A stretch of 64,000 nt of DNA, from the NCBI GenBank assembly GCA_910587665.1, contig CAJUMZ010000014.1:1-64000 (forward strand), given 5' to 3'. Under the pieces are notes generated by a model. That model was given only the letters and a program-made list of their open reading frames with translations. It did not search any database and was not told the origin of the DNA. Below, one piece after another: positions 45,267 through 54,762 of the stretch (position 1 is the stretch's first letter; every line of letters begins with the position of its first letter). Source of the stretch: an uncultured Muribaculum sp. Its GTDB lineage: Bacteria > Bacteroidota > Bacteroidia > Bacteroidales > Muribaculaceae. A program made the translations under genes and the position numbers.

Positions 45267-45297
45267 CAAATTTAGTGCTTTAATTTGGAATAACAAA
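45267..45297 (-). promoter_or_regulatory. Promoter of the Abi gene
   Basis: Minus strand TTTG (45294-45297), 19 bases, TAAATTTG (45267-45274). The transcript would start within a few bases of the leader hairpin. Confidence 0.8.
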
Positions 45298-45391
45298 ATC
45301 CAGATAAAAAGATTCAGGGTAACCGCATCGGAATAAGTAAAAATTAAGTCGAATTAAGCATCATTATTGATTATAGGCATTAGCGATACCA

Positions 45392-45645
45392 TAAACCGTT
45401 TTCAACTCATTCGGATACAGAAAAGACCATGCCCGCGTCGAGACCCGCAGCGTGGCAGTGTTCTCCGCAGGACTGATGGAAGACAAGGAAGTCTTGCATC
45501 GGTGGAGAAATCTGAAGACAATAGTAAAGGTGGAAACGCATATAGCCCATGTCTCTGACCGTGGCAGAGAAACGACACAGACAAGGTATTATATCAGCGA
45601 TGAGGATTTCGCCTCTGCCGCATATTATCGCGGACTTGCCAGAGA
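45392..45645 (+). mobile_element. ISAs1-type transposase remnant
   Basis: A plus-strand open stretch from a stop at 45389-45391 reads KDHARVETRSVAVFSAGLM, NLKTIVKVETHIAHVSDRG and TQTRYYISDEDFASAAYY.GLARD. These blocks correspond to the C-terminal part of ISAs1-family transposases (H.R.ETR, YYISS, LAR.HW.IEN). The similarity stops at 45645, exactly beside the stop codon of the HNH gene, so the transposase lacks both its N-terminal part and its catalytic C-terminus. No terminal inverted repeats were found. Confidence 0.75.
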
Positions 45646-46803
45646 TTACTCTTCATCATCGAAAAAATCAGAAAAGTTTATATCATCATTAAGATATGAG
45701 ATATCCGGTCGACGGCCATAGTATCTAGACGGGCATCCCATAATGTATGGTCGTATATCATAATGAATAAATTTTTCGCCTTTAATTTCAACAGTATCTA
45801 CCGATCTTATTGACCCATAGATAAAATGGACATTATGACCTCCAATCCTAAATATTGACGTACTGCTTGTCATAAGACGCGGATCAATAATCCATGTTAC
45901 ATAAAATGGCTTACGTCTGAGGTACATTTTTACCGGTCGGGACTCATTGGTTATCGGGTACTTTGGAGACTTCCCATATATCCCTCCAATGTAAATACAC
46001 ATTTTCCCAACTAAATTACCTTTAATTACAGCAGTTTTATTTAGCAGGCTGTCTAAATCTTCAAGATTTTTATACTGAAGTACGGTTTTAAATAATTGGA
46101 AAAAATACTCCCGCAAAAATGCGCCTCCCCCGGGTGCAAAAAAATTCAAAGGCGAAACTGTTCTTGATGGATAACGTTCATTAAGCAATGTGTCATTAAC
46201 ATAACCCGATGTCGTCAATAATCCAATTTCCTTAAGTTTGTGAGTTAAGCTGACCTCAGGTATCATGCCGTGAACCTGAATACATAAATCATATATACGT
46301 TCAATATTACAATATTCTATATGAGAAAACTCCCCATCAAAACAGGCTTGTATTTCATCATTCCTTCTGACCATTTTTTCCCATCGCTGTTTCGCATGCC
46401 TGATCTGCATTTGAGTTAATTTCAATGTCAGACCATGCCCTTCCCGATGTGCCAAATCATGATCTGCCGGACATAATACTGCTAAATTTGAATAACTATT
46501 ATCCCGGGATTTACAATAAGGCTCAATATGATGTATCACATATGATGTACTTTTTACACCATGACATACACAGCACACAAAGCTACTATTTTCCAATAGA
46601 TCAATAACAGTATCCTCCGGTATCGGTTGCCTGACAAGCAACTTCTTGAGAGATTTAACTTCATCCAATTCAAGACCATACTGGGAGATAAGTATTTTGA
46701 CAGATAATGTCTTTATATTTGAAATGGAAAGATTGCGACTGTTGAGTTTCTGAGCCAGTTCGGAGCTGATTCCATATTTCAAATACGATTCCAGTGATTT
46801 CAT
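45646..46803 (-). CDS. HNH endonuclease-domain protein
   Basis: 385 residues with an HNH domain at about 75-130: CVCHG, the HHIEPYCKSRDNSYSNLAVLC core and the final PADHDLAH provide the CxxC, HH, Asn and Cys/His residues expected of the beta-beta-alpha metal fold. The N-terminal 60 residues include a helix-hairpin-like segment. The C-terminal half is not recognised. HNH proteins of this kind occur in mobile elements and defence systems. The gene is AT-rich like its flanks and abuts the broken transposase, suggesting acquisition. Confidence 0.8.
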   Translation of the reverse strand: MKSLESYLKYGISSELAQKLNSRNLSISNIKTLSVKILISQYGLELDEVKSLKKLLVRQPIPEDTVIDLLENSSFVCCVCHGVKSTSYVIHHIEPYCKSRDNSYSNLAVLCPADHDLAHREGHGLTLKLTQMQIRHAKQRWEKMVRRNDEIQACFDGEFSHIEYCNIERIYDLCIQVHGMIPEVSLTHKLKEIGLLTTSGYVNDTLLNERYPSRTVSPLNFFAPGGGAFLREYFFQLFKTVLQYKNLEDLDSLLNKTAVIKGNLVGKMCIYIGGIYGKSPKYPITNESRPVKMYLRRKPFYVTWIIDPRLMTSSTSIFRIGGHNVHFIYGSIRSVDTVEIKGEKFIHYDIRPYIMGCPSRYYGRRPDISYLNDDINFSDFFDDEE

Positions 46804-47083
46804 ATATAATAGAACTTTGTGTTATAAAGCTTTAAGCACAATAAACACTATTGAGTTAATTTCTGTTCATATTTTATCTTGCCGCAGATGATATAAAATT
46901 ATGATTCCATTTTGCAAGTACTGACTTCCAAATATAAATGCAAAATCATATCAATATACAAAGCTACACTATTTCATTTGTAAATCAAAGTTTTTCTAAA
47001 AATTCTGAACACCACCACAAGTACCGCCGGACTCAACATTGCAAAAAAATTCACGTGGCAGACAAACTTTTTCCTCCAACTAT
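46804..47083. other. AT-rich intergenic region without visible genes
   Basis: About 280 bases of AT-rich sequence between the HNH gene and the tRNA-Glu promoter. I see no coding frame, terminator or repeat here. Confidence 0.5.
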
Positions 47084-47114
47084 TTTGTGGATTAAAAAAT
47101 AATATCTACCTTTG
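47084..47114 (+). promoter_or_regulatory. Promoter of tRNA-Glu
   Basis: TTTG (47084-47087), 19 bases, TACCTTTG (47107-47114): full consensus, about 20 bases upstream of the tRNA. Confidence 0.85.
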
Positions 47115-47134
47115 CACCGTCGAAAGATAACCAT

Positions 47135-47206
47135 GGCGGATTCGTCTAACGGTTAGGACGCCAGTTTCTCACACTGGAAATAGGGGTTCGATTCCCCTAT
47201 CCGCTA
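47135..47206 (+). tRNA. tRNA-Glu (anticodon CTC)
   Basis: The cloverleaf can be folded by hand: acceptor GGCGGAT with ATCCGCT (first pair G-U), anticodon stem CCAGT/ACTGG around the loop TTCTCAC giving anticodon CTC, and T arm AGGGG-TTCGATT-CCCCT. Discriminator A; CCA is not encoded. It reads GAG. Confidence 0.95.
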
Positions 47207-47211
47207 CGACC

Positions 47212-47242
47212 AAAGGATGTGAATGACTCACATCCTTTTTTT
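47212..47242 (+). terminator. Terminator of tRNA-Glu
   Basis: Stem AAAGGATGTGA / TCACATCCTTT (11 bp) with a 5-base loop and a following T-run. Confidence 0.9.
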
Positions 47243-47312
47243 ATTTAGGTCACTTTCCTCATTGACCCAAAATTCGTAACTTTGCAGTCGCAAAATCAAA
47301 ACCGGCATAGAA

Positions 47313-48179
47313 ATGAAAATATTAGTCACCGGATGCAACGGTCAGCTCGGAAGAGAGATGCGTAATATTCTTGAAAAAGAGCTACCGGGCAAAACAGTAT
47401 ATACCGACATCGAACAGCTCGACCTCACCGATGCCGGGCAGCTCAAGGCATTTGTAGTGGACAATGAATTTTCCCACATAGTGAACTGCGCCGCCTACAC
47501 AGCAGTGGACCGCGCTGAGGAAGACAAGGCCCTTTGTTCCAGAATAAATGTCGATGCCGTATGCAACCTCGCCAATGCCGCCGGAGCAATCGGGGCAAAA
47601 GTGATTCACGTATCCACCGATTACGTATTCGATGGAAAGGCATTCCGCCCCTACCTTGAAAGCGACAAGGTAAACCCAGTGTCGCAATACGGCACTACAA
47701 AGCGACAGGGCGAGACCGCACTGATCGCTCTCGCGCCCGACAGTATAATAGTGCGCACGGCGTGGCTTTATTCCCCATACGGAAATAATTTTGTAAAGAC
47801 CATGCTACGGCTCGGCAAGGAACGCAACGAGCTGAAAGTGGTAGCCGACCAGATCGGCTCACCCACCTATGCCGCCGATCTTGCGGCTGCAATCTACAAG
47901 ATATTGATTTCTCATCAGTGGGTGCCGGGCATATATCATTTCACCAATTCCGGAGTCGCCTCATGGTATGACTTCACCAAGGTAATCCACCGTATCGGCG
48001 GAATAAAAGGATGTACTGTGAAACCGATACCTACCGAAGACTACCCCACAGCCGCCGCACGACCATCTTACAGCGTGCTAAACACATCCAAGATAAAAGC
48101 GACATTCAACGTCGAGACCCCGTATTGGATGGACAGCCTTGAAAAGTGCATAGAGATACTTAACAATTCGAAAAATTAA
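47313..48179 (+). CDS. rfbD: dTDP-4-dehydrorhamnose reductase
   Basis: Final step of dTDP-L-rhamnose synthesis for surface polysaccharides. The NAD(P)-binding GCNGQLG motif (7-13), VNCAAYTAVDRAE, STDYVFDG and the catalytic Tyr-Lys in YGTTKRQGE mark an extended short-chain dehydrogenase of the RmlD type. Length 288 is normal. A TTTC-N19-TAACTTTG promoter lies at 47254-47284. prfC follows after 14 bases, so the two are probably co-transcribed. The other rhamnose genes are not in this window. Confidence 0.95.
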   Translation: MKILVTGCNGQLGREMRNILEKELPGKTVYTDIEQLDLTDAGQLKAFVVDNEFSHIVNCAAYTAVDRAEEDKALCSRINVDAVCNLANAAGAIGAKVIHVSTDYVFDGKAFRPYLESDKVNPVSQYGTTKRQGETALIALAPDSIIVRTAWLYSPYGNNFVKTMLRLGKERNELKVVADQIGSPTYAADLAAAIYKILISHQWVPGIYHFTNSGVASWYDFTKVIHRIGGIKGCTVKPIPTEDYPTAAARPSYSVLNTSKIKATFNVETPYWMDSLEKCIEILNNSKN

Positions 48180-48193
48180 AATCATATACCGAC

Positions 48194-49774
48194 GTGGCAA
48201 CACTTAACGACGAAATAAGCCGCAGGCGCACATTCGCCATCATATCACACCCTGACGCAGGAAAAACCACCCTTACCGAGAAGCTTCTGCTATTCGGGGG
48301 GGCAATCCATGTTGCAGGCGCAGTAAAGTCCAACAAGATAAAAAAGACCGCGACTTCCGACTGGATGGAAATCGAAAAGCAACGCGGCATCTCGGTTGCC
48401 ACCTCAGTAATGGGATTCAACTACGGTGATTACAAGATAAACATCCTTGACACCCCCGGACACCAGGATTTTGCCGAGGATACCTATCGTACGCTTACCG
48501 CCGTAGACAGCGTAATAATCGTGGTCGACGTGGCAAAGGGTGTCGAGCAGCAGACGAGAAAACTGATGGAAGTGTGCCGCATGCGCAATACACCTGTCAT
48601 TATTTTTGTCAACAAACTTGACCGCGAGGGTCGTGACCCGTTTGAGATACTTGACGAACTTGAATCCGAGTTAAAAATATCCGTGCGCCCTCTTTCTTGG
48701 CCTATAAACATAGGCGCCAAATTCAAAGGCGTATACAACATATACGAGCACTCGCTCGATCTTTTCACCCCGAGCAAGACTCAAGTCACGGAGCGTGTGG
48801 AAATCGACTCGGTTGACGACCCGCGCATCGACGAGGCTGTCGGCGAGAAAGACGCGGCAAAACTCCGCGAAGACCTTGAACTTATAGAAGGAGTATATCC
48901 CGAGCTGAATGTCGATGACTATCTCGCCGGCAAGGTAGCCCCGGTATTCTTTGGCTCGGCGCTTAACACATTTGGAGTAAAAGAGCTTCTCGACTGTTTC
49001 GTAAAGATTGCGCCTGCGCCACGCCCTGTTTCAGCGGAAGAGCGCACGGTAAACCCTGATGAGCCCCAATTTTCCGGATTTGTGTTTAAGATCCACGCCA
49101 ATATGGATCCCAATCACCGTTCGTGCATAGCATTCGTAAAAGTATGCTCGGGCAAATTCGAGCGCAACGCCAATTATAAACACATGCGCTCAGGCAAAAT
49201 GATGCGATTTGCCGCGCCTACCGCTTTTATGGCGCAGAAAAAGAATATCGTCGATGAAGCGTTTCCGGGCGACATCGTCGGCATTCCCGACACCGGTAAC
49301 TTTAAAATCGGCGACACCCTGACCGAAGGGGAAAGCCTTCACTACAAAGGATTGCCGAGCTTCTCACCAGAGATGTTCAAATATATCGAGAACACCGACC
49401 CGATGAAGGCAAAACAGCTTGAAAAAGGCATCCAGCAGCTCATGGATGAAGGTGTGGCACAGCTGTTCATCAACCAGTTCAACGGCAGGAAAATCATAGG
49501 GACTGTAGGACAGCTCCAATTTGAGGTGATACAATACCGCCTGCTCCACGAATATGGGGCAACCGTGCGTTGGGAACCGTTGTCGCTATACAAGGCATGC
49601 TGGATCGAGAGCGACGATCCCGAAGCACTTGCAGCGTTCAAGAAGCGCAAACATCAGTTTATTGCCGTCGACCGCGACGGGCGCGACGTCTTCCTCGCCG
49701 ACTCCAACTACGTGCTGCAGATGGCACAAAGCGACTTCCCAAAGATCCGCTTCCATTTTTCATCGGAATTTTAA
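48194..49774 (+). CDS. prfC: Peptide chain release factor 3
   Basis: GTPase that recycles RF1/RF2 from the ribosome. G motifs are intact: P-loop SHPDAGKTT (18-26), RGISVATSV switch I, DTPGHQDF switch II, NKLDREG. The 526-residue length is normal. It starts with GTG at 48194, which gives the family N-terminus MATLNDEISRRRTFAIISHP. It ends shortly before the convergent coaE. Confidence 0.96.
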   Translation: MATLNDEISRRRTFAIISHPDAGKTTLTEKLLLFGGAIHVAGAVKSNKIKKTATSDWMEIEKQRGISVATSVMGFNYGDYKINILDTPGHQDFAEDTYRTLTAVDSVIIVVDVAKGVEQQTRKLMEVCRMRNTPVIIFVNKLDREGRDPFEILDELESELKISVRPLSWPINIGAKFKGVYNIYEHSLDLFTPSKTQVTERVEIDSVDDPRIDEAVGEKDAAKLREDLELIEGVYPELNVDDYLAGKVAPVFFGSALNTFGVKELLDCFVKIAPAPRPVSAEERTVNPDEPQFSGFVFKIHANMDPNHRSCIAFVKVCSGKFERNANYKHMRSGKMMRFAAPTAFMAQKKNIVDEAFPGDIVGIPDTGNFKIGDTLTEGESLHYKGLPSFSPEMFKYIENTDPMKAKQLEKGIQQLMDEGVAQLFINQFNGRKIIGTVGQLQFEVIQYRLLHEYGATVRWEPLSLYKACWIESDDPEALAAFKKRKHQFIAVDRDGRDVFLADSNYVLQMAQSDFPKIRFHFSSEF

Positions 49775-49802
49775 AGGGATTTTAACGGTGATTTCAGGCA
49801 AG

Positions 49803-50384
49803 TTACAGCAGTCGGAGAACCTGTGGTAGCACAGGGGCTATGCCGTCGTTGACGATTGTCTTGACGCAGCGGTGAGGCTCGAAATCGGTGCGTGACTGTG
49901 CCTCTATGCGCTCCATGACCTGGTCGCGGCTCATGGAATTGCGAGCCATCACACGCTCTATACGTAGATCGACCGGAGCGGTAACCTCCCACACCTCGTC
50001 GACCATCCTGTCAATGCCGCTCTCATAGATTATCGCACTTTCAACCCATAGGAGCCTTTCGCCGGCGTTAGCCTGTTTCCAGCGCATTATGTCCTCACGC
50101 ACAGCCTCATGCACTATGCCGTTAAGGGTGGCAAGCATCATTTCGTCGGCAAACACGATCTCAGCCAAGCGACGCCTGTCAATTGTACGGTCGGCAAGAA
50201 TCACATCGGCTGCTATCATTCGCTCTATCCGCGATTTCATCTCCTCATCGCGATCCATAAGCGCACGCGCCTCCTTATCACAGTCATACACCTTGAATCG
50301 CATGACACGCAATATCTGTGACACAATTGATTTTCCACTGCCCATGCCTCCGGCAATTGCTATGAGTCGTGCCATATCATTCAA
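49803..50384 (-). CDS. coaE: Dephospho-CoA kinase
   Basis: Last step of coenzyme A synthesis. P-loop GGMGSGKS at 12-19, the DCDKEAR substrate segment, and the RxxxR lid region are present. The ATG at 50384 overlaps the YbbR-like stop by four bases; the Met three codons later is an alternative. It ends the conserved nusB-yajC-ybbR-coaE block. Confidence 0.95.
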   Translation of the reverse strand: MNDMARLIAIAGGMGSGKSIVSQILRVMRFKVYDCDKEARALMDRDEEMKSRIERMIAADVILADRTIDRRRLAEIVFADEMMLATLNGIVHEAVREDIMRWKQANAGERLLWVESAIIYESGIDRMVDEVWEVTAPVDLRIERVMARNSMSRDQVMERIEAQSRTDFEPHRCVKTIVNDGIAPVLPQVLRLL

Positions 50385-51367
50385 TGTTTTTGTTCGACTA
50401 TGTACTCGACGCTGTCGGGCGACATGTCAGTGTTATGATACATGTCGGGAAGCAGCGACAAGGTCACCGGAAGTTTGCTATTGTTGCAACCGGCCACATC
50501 ATTATAATCCACATAGGCATTTACCTCATACGGTTCACTGTTATAAAGGCTCATCGGCACAAGATAGCTTACCTCCACACTTGAGGGGAAAGTAATCATG
50601 TTGATTGACTCCGGCAGATTCTTGACCACGATCGGAGCTTTCTGCTTGCGCGAGATAAGCGGCTCTACCGGTATCATCAGTCTCACATGGTCGGGAATTA
50701 TGCGCACTCCCGGAATCGGGTCAATCCTCGCCTCCATGTAGGTTGTATCATTAAGACCGCCACGCACTACAGGCACAGTCTCCACCGATGTAAGCGAATG
50801 AGGCAGGTCGTTGACCGAATAAAGCCAAACAGAATCGACATTGGAACGGATCGGCCCGTTCACGATATATCCCATAGCGGGATGAATATCGGCATTAACA
50901 CGCAGTATCACCCTTCGACCGGGTTGGGTCGTATAATTTATACGTATTGAGTCGGGAATAATGGTCACAATCTGGCTCCCGCCGCCGAAATAATCCCTCA
51001 GACGCGCCGCGAGATCCGCCTTGTTAAGCAAAAGTTTGTTTTCCCCCTGCTTATAGTCTTTCCAATTGATTTTCATCACCTTGGAACTCCCCCATTTGTA
51101 ACGCATCAACACAGAGCCTTTATCGCGTACACTAACCTTTATCACGGGAGGGATGTCGGATATGAGCGTCACACTATCGGGCACATCCGTCACAACCACA
51201 GGTACATCAAGATCTTCCTGCATCTCATTGTTGAGAGTGAGAAGCAACCAAAACACATAGGATATCAATAGAAATAACAAAAACAAAAGCACCTCCTTAC
51301 CTCTTGCCGAGGTAATCATAAGGTGTAACTTGCCGAGATAATACCTAATCTGTGCTAACGGCTTCAT
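50381..51367 (-). CDS. YbbR-domain (CdaR-like) membrane-anchored protein
   Basis: One N-terminal membrane helix (about 23-43) and a 280-residue extracytoplasmic part with YbbR-like repeats (for example VPVVVTDVPDSVTLISDIPP, VKNLPESINMITFPSSVEVSY). In firmicutes CdaR regulates diadenylate cyclase; whether that holds here is unknown, and no cdaA gene is adjacent. Its position between yajC and coaE is standard for Bacteroidales. Confidence 0.85.
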   Translation of the reverse strand: MKPLAQIRYYLGKLHLMITSARGKEVLLFLLFLLISYVFWLLLTLNNEMQEDLDVPVVVTDVPDSVTLISDIPPVIKVSVRDKGSVLMRYKWGSSKVMKINWKDYKQGENKLLLNKADLAARLRDYFGGGSQIVTIIPDSIRINYTTQPGRRVILRVNADIHPAMGYIVNGPIRSNVDSVWLYSVNDLPHSLTSVETVPVVRGGLNDTTYMEARIDPIPGVRIIPDHVRLMIPVEPLISRKQKAPIVVKNLPESINMITFPSSVEVSYLVPMSLYNSEPYEVNAYVDYNDVAGCNNSKLPVTLSLLPDMYHNTDMSPDSVEYIVEQKH

Positions 51368-51467
51368 GATGTGTGGCTTGTATTATTGACAAAGCCCGTT
51401 CATAGCCGGATCTTCCGGAATGCACGGGCATTTATTAGTTTCACGGCCGGGGATATGCTCCGGAGCG

Positions 51468-51791
51468 TTATTTTGCAGTATTGTCAGCTTCTTGAGCCTG
51501 TGCGGCAGAGGGATAAACCGAACCCTTGTCAATGTTGATACGCACACCGTCGGCTATTTCAAGCACAATTACATTGTCTTTCACGCCACGGATCTTACCG
51601 TAAATACCACCAGCGGTTATCACGCGGTCACCAACGTTAAGACCCTCGCGGAACTTCTTGATCTCCTTCTGCTTTTTCTGCTGCGGGCGTATCATGAAAA
51701 AGTAGAAAATGGCAATAAGCGCCACAATCATAACAAGATTCATCACACCTGCGTTGCCGCCCTGCTGAAGGGCTATAAAGTTGTTGAGCAT
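51468..51791 (-). CDS. yajC: YajC preprotein translocase subunit
   Basis: 107 residues: one transmembrane helix (about 18-38, ending YFFMIRPQQKKQKE, the family signature) and a small cytoplasmic beta domain (GDRVITAGGIYGKI). It associates with SecDF in protein export. It belongs to the nusB-yajC-ybbR-coaE cluster. Confidence 0.95.
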   Translation of the reverse strand: MLNNFIALQQGGNAGVMNLVMIVALIAIFYFFMIRPQQKKQKEIKKFREGLNVGDRVITAGGIYGKIRGVKDNVIVLEIADGVRINIDKGSVYPSAAQAQEADNTAK

Positions 51792-51843
51792 AATTCTATG
51801 TTATTTTCAGTTGATTAAATATATTGCAAATATAAAAAAGATT

Positions 51844-53277
51844 TTACTCTTTCACAAGCCTGCCACTCTTTTTTAGATTATTGATGATGGCGTAGAGCAT
51901 ACCGGTGATAAACTGTCCGCTCTTCGGAGTGGAATAATAATTGGCTATCTCCGTATACTCATTGACAGTGACAAGCGTAGGTATTGACTCAAAATTGAGC
52001 AGCTCGGCAATGGCTGTGGTCAGAATCACGATATCCATAAATGCAAGACGCTCGGGATCCCAACGGCTTTCCACCAGACACTCGTCGATAAGCTCGCGAT
52101 AATCCTGGCGGTTGGCTATCGCATCCTCAAACAGCTGTGGCCCGAAACGCTCGTCTTCCGAGTCCTTGTATTTCGGAAGAAGCTTCACAGGCCTACCTTC
52201 CGACGAGGCAAAATTCCTGATTGTCTTAAGCACAAACGAGCCCATTATATTCAGGTCATCGTTCCAATAGACCGATTGCGATTCCAATGCCTCGGCAAGG
52301 TCGTCGCTCTCGACTATTACATTCTTGAACAGCTGATACCACAATTCACAATCGGTCGCATAATCAGTCACCTTTGCCTCCATGTATTTCTTGTAGATGT
52401 CACTTTCAAGTATCTTGTCAAGAAGATGCCTGAGCGTCACGTCATCGTCGACCCACGATATAGGATTGTCTTTCAGATATTCCTGCATATCCTCATTCTC
52501 CTCAAGCGACTTTATAAACTGATTTTCCACAAAGCGCAAGCGAGGGTTAAGGTCATCGTGGGAAGGAAGATATTTGTGCTTTGCCTCGTCAAGCTGAAGC
52601 TCGCGCATATGTGTCAGGTCGATCATCAGCTGGAACAGGCTGTGGTAAAGCTCGTAGGACTTGTCAAGTGACACCTCAAGACCTCGGCGTGCATCAACAA
52701 GAGAACTTCTGACCGACGAATAGTCGCTGAGAGCCATGTCAAACATTGCAAGAGCCTGCTCATAGCCTACATGAGTGAAATCGGGATTACTTTTGATCAA
52801 CTCGGTCAATTGTACGTCACGGAGCAGGACTGTAGTGAAAAGCGTCTTCCACATCTCCACTTCATCCTGAATCTCCGGCATATTCTTTTTACGGGAGTAT
52901 TCCTTATATATTGCAGATTCGCGGATTTCTGTCTTCAGGCGCAGGCGCATCGGAGCGAGCGCGTCGTAAAATGACCGGTGGGCAAGCGCGATATCAGCAA
53001 TAGCGTCATTGGCGGCAAGAGCCTGGGCGATGCGCGTACAATCGTTTTTCTGACGTTTTTCCACACGTTCTATACGCGGACGTCCCTCAAAATTACTGAT
53101 TTTAAACCCTGACAGGTCAACAAGGAGCAGCAATAAGTCACAATAAAGGGAATAAGCATACCGTTTGTCGCGCGACTGCGCTTCGGGAGCGGGAAGAATA
53201 TTGAAATCGCTACGGGTGAGCAGATATGAATAGAGCATCTGCACAACCTTCATTCTTATCAAAATTCGGTTTATCAT
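51844..53277 (-). CDS. nusB: Transcription antitermination protein NusB, long Bacteroidales form
   Basis: Binds boxA RNA with NusE in rRNA antitermination. The C-terminal NusB fold is clear (about 340-475; LVESRWDPERLAFMDIVILTTAIAELL, IPTLVTVNEYTEIANYYS). The N-terminus MINRILIRMKVVQMLYSYL is also NusB-like. At 477 residues it is far longer than the E. coli protein (139) because a large helical region lies in the middle, a known trait of Bacteroidetes, though this one seems at the long end. Confidence 0.9.
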   Translation of the reverse strand: MINRILIRMKVVQMLYSYLLTRSDFNILPAPEAQSRDKRYAYSLYCDLLLLLVDLSGFKISNFEGRPRIERVEKRQKNDCTRIAQALAANDAIADIALAHRSFYDALAPMRLRLKTEIRESAIYKEYSRKKNMPEIQDEVEMWKTLFTTVLLRDVQLTELIKSNPDFTHVGYEQALAMFDMALSDYSSVRSSLVDARRGLEVSLDKSYELYHSLFQLMIDLTHMRELQLDEAKHKYLPSHDDLNPRLRFVENQFIKSLEENEDMQEYLKDNPISWVDDDVTLRHLLDKILESDIYKKYMEAKVTDYATDCELWYQLFKNVIVESDDLAEALESQSVYWNDDLNIMGSFVLKTIRNFASSEGRPVKLLPKYKDSEDERFGPQLFEDAIANRQDYRELIDECLVESRWDPERLAFMDIVILTTAIAELLNFESIPTLVTVNEYTEIANYYSTPKSGQFITGMLYAIINNLKKSGRLVKE

Positions 53278-53308
53278 AACTCAATGCACGTTTAATAATT
53301 TAGCGAGG

Positions 53309-53340
53309 CAAAGTTAGCTATTTTCACCCACTCCACCAAA
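53309..53340 (-). promoter_or_regulatory. Promoter of the nusB operon
   Basis: Minus strand TTTG (53337-53340), 20 bases, TAACTTTG (53309-53316). Confidence 0.75.
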
Positions 53341-53382
53341 AAATTTTACACCGCCGTTGCGCATGCCCGGTGGTGTTCAGCA

Positions 53383-54708
53383 TTATAAATCGGGATAAGT
53401 TGTTAAAACAAAATCTACAAGATTAAAGCGGACTTTATCAAACATCATAAGCGTTTTCAATCCGATATTGCAGTTAAAATCCATAACCGCAGACACCCCC
53501 TCCGTGTAGACAATCAAGTCCGGCACATTGATAGTATTGCCACCCATACTTATCGGCATTTCAGGCACACGATAGCATAACGACTCCACAACACCGCCAA
53601 AACCTCCGCGACGTACTGTTTCTGTCTTTGCCTCTTTAACAATAAACTCTTTATTGGCATTAAAAAATGCCTCACCAAATGATCCGTAAGAAGCATCGCC
53701 GGTGTCTATATTCATAAGCAGAGGAGTATCCAACGCTTTTCCTCTCACATTAAGCCCCATCCCGTCGCCAAAACACATGTTTGGGAATACGCCACTTCTC
53801 ACTGGAGCTTCGGCAGGGACAGTGATTTCCCGTGCGGCAAAGTCTATTGTCAAATCTTTTAACTGAAGCATCAGCTCACTGCCTACCACAACATTGAAAC
53901 TTCCTACGAATCGGTCAGCCTCGGCATTACCGGTTTCAAAATCGGCAATAACAAACGGCACATCCTTCACAGTAATATTGCCTAACTTAAGCTCTTTCGC
54001 AATAGCAAACCGCCCCTTACGCGTGCCTACACCGGACACCGAAAAATCGCCACCGACAGGAATCAGATCATAAGCCGTGGCAAGCGAGTCGCAGATCATG
54101 TTTACTCCGGCACCGGTATCAAAAGTAATGTCTGCCTTATGCCCGTTGATACCGCTTGCTTCAAGGTGCATAAGCACTGACCCATATTTCCCTTCTCCTA
54201 CCGGGACAATACTAAAGGGTATTTGCCCCTGCGTTTCCGAGAAAATAACATCGTAAGGCTTATACGCCGATAGAGAGCCATAACGAGAAATGCCTTGCGA
54301 CAAAGCCTCTGTCCATGTCGAATCAAGATACTCTTCGGTAGAAGCAAAAATCGCCTGCATCATCTCTGAGGCCTCCTTGTTATATCCTATACGGCTAAGA
54401 TCGGTCGCAAACATCACGGTCGAGCTCAACAGATTATCAAGTCCGAGATTAGCCGTGTGCGACTTAAACAGCTCGTCAAATGCCGGAACCGACACATCGG
54501 GGCGATTAAGACGATTTCCAATCAGACAACGCGAGAACACCTCAAGGAAAGGCATAACAGAATCTTTCGGAGCTGCATTGTGTATTGAATCCAAGGCAAA
54601 CCAATCATTTCGATTCATTGCATCAGCAATTTTCTCGTCATAAGTCATAGCAAAGCAAATGGGGCTTATTAACATCAACGAGGAGATAATAACGAGGAGT
54701 TTCTTCAT
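53383..54708 (-). CDS. Exported retropepsin-like aspartyl protease
   Basis: Signal peptide (about 1-20, ending PICFA), a helical N-terminal region, and two aspartyl-protease-like halves: the active motif DTGA at 197-200 (ITFDTGAGVNMI) and a second MNIDTGDASYGSF in the C-terminal part. Related Bacteroidetes proteins have two such domains in tandem. The second motif is DTGD rather than DTG[AS], so only the first half may be typical. Substrate unknown; probably periplasmic. Confidence 0.8.
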   Translation of the reverse strand: MKKLLVIISSLMLISPICFAMTYDEKIADAMNRNDWFALDSIHNAAPKDSVMPFLEVFSRCLIGNRLNRPDVSVPAFDELFKSHTANLGLDNLLSSTVMFATDLSRIGYNKEASEMMQAIFASTEEYLDSTWTEALSQGISRYGSLSAYKPYDVIFSETQGQIPFSIVPVGEGKYGSVLMHLEASGINGHKADITFDTGAGVNMICDSLATAYDLIPVGGDFSVSGVGTRKGRFAIAKELKLGNITVKDVPFVIADFETGNAEADRFVGSFNVVVGSELMLQLKDLTIDFAAREITVPAEAPVRSGVFPNMCFGDGMGLNVRGKALDTPLLMNIDTGDASYGSFGEAFFNANKEFIVKEAKTETVRRGGFGGVVESLCYRVPEMPISMGGNTINVPDLIVYTEGVSAVMDFNCNIGLKTLMMFDKVRFNLVDFVLTTYPDL

Positions 54709-54762
54709 AACTTATTGATTTTTAATTCATAAAAAGCACATGTAATATATCAGGGCAGTTAT

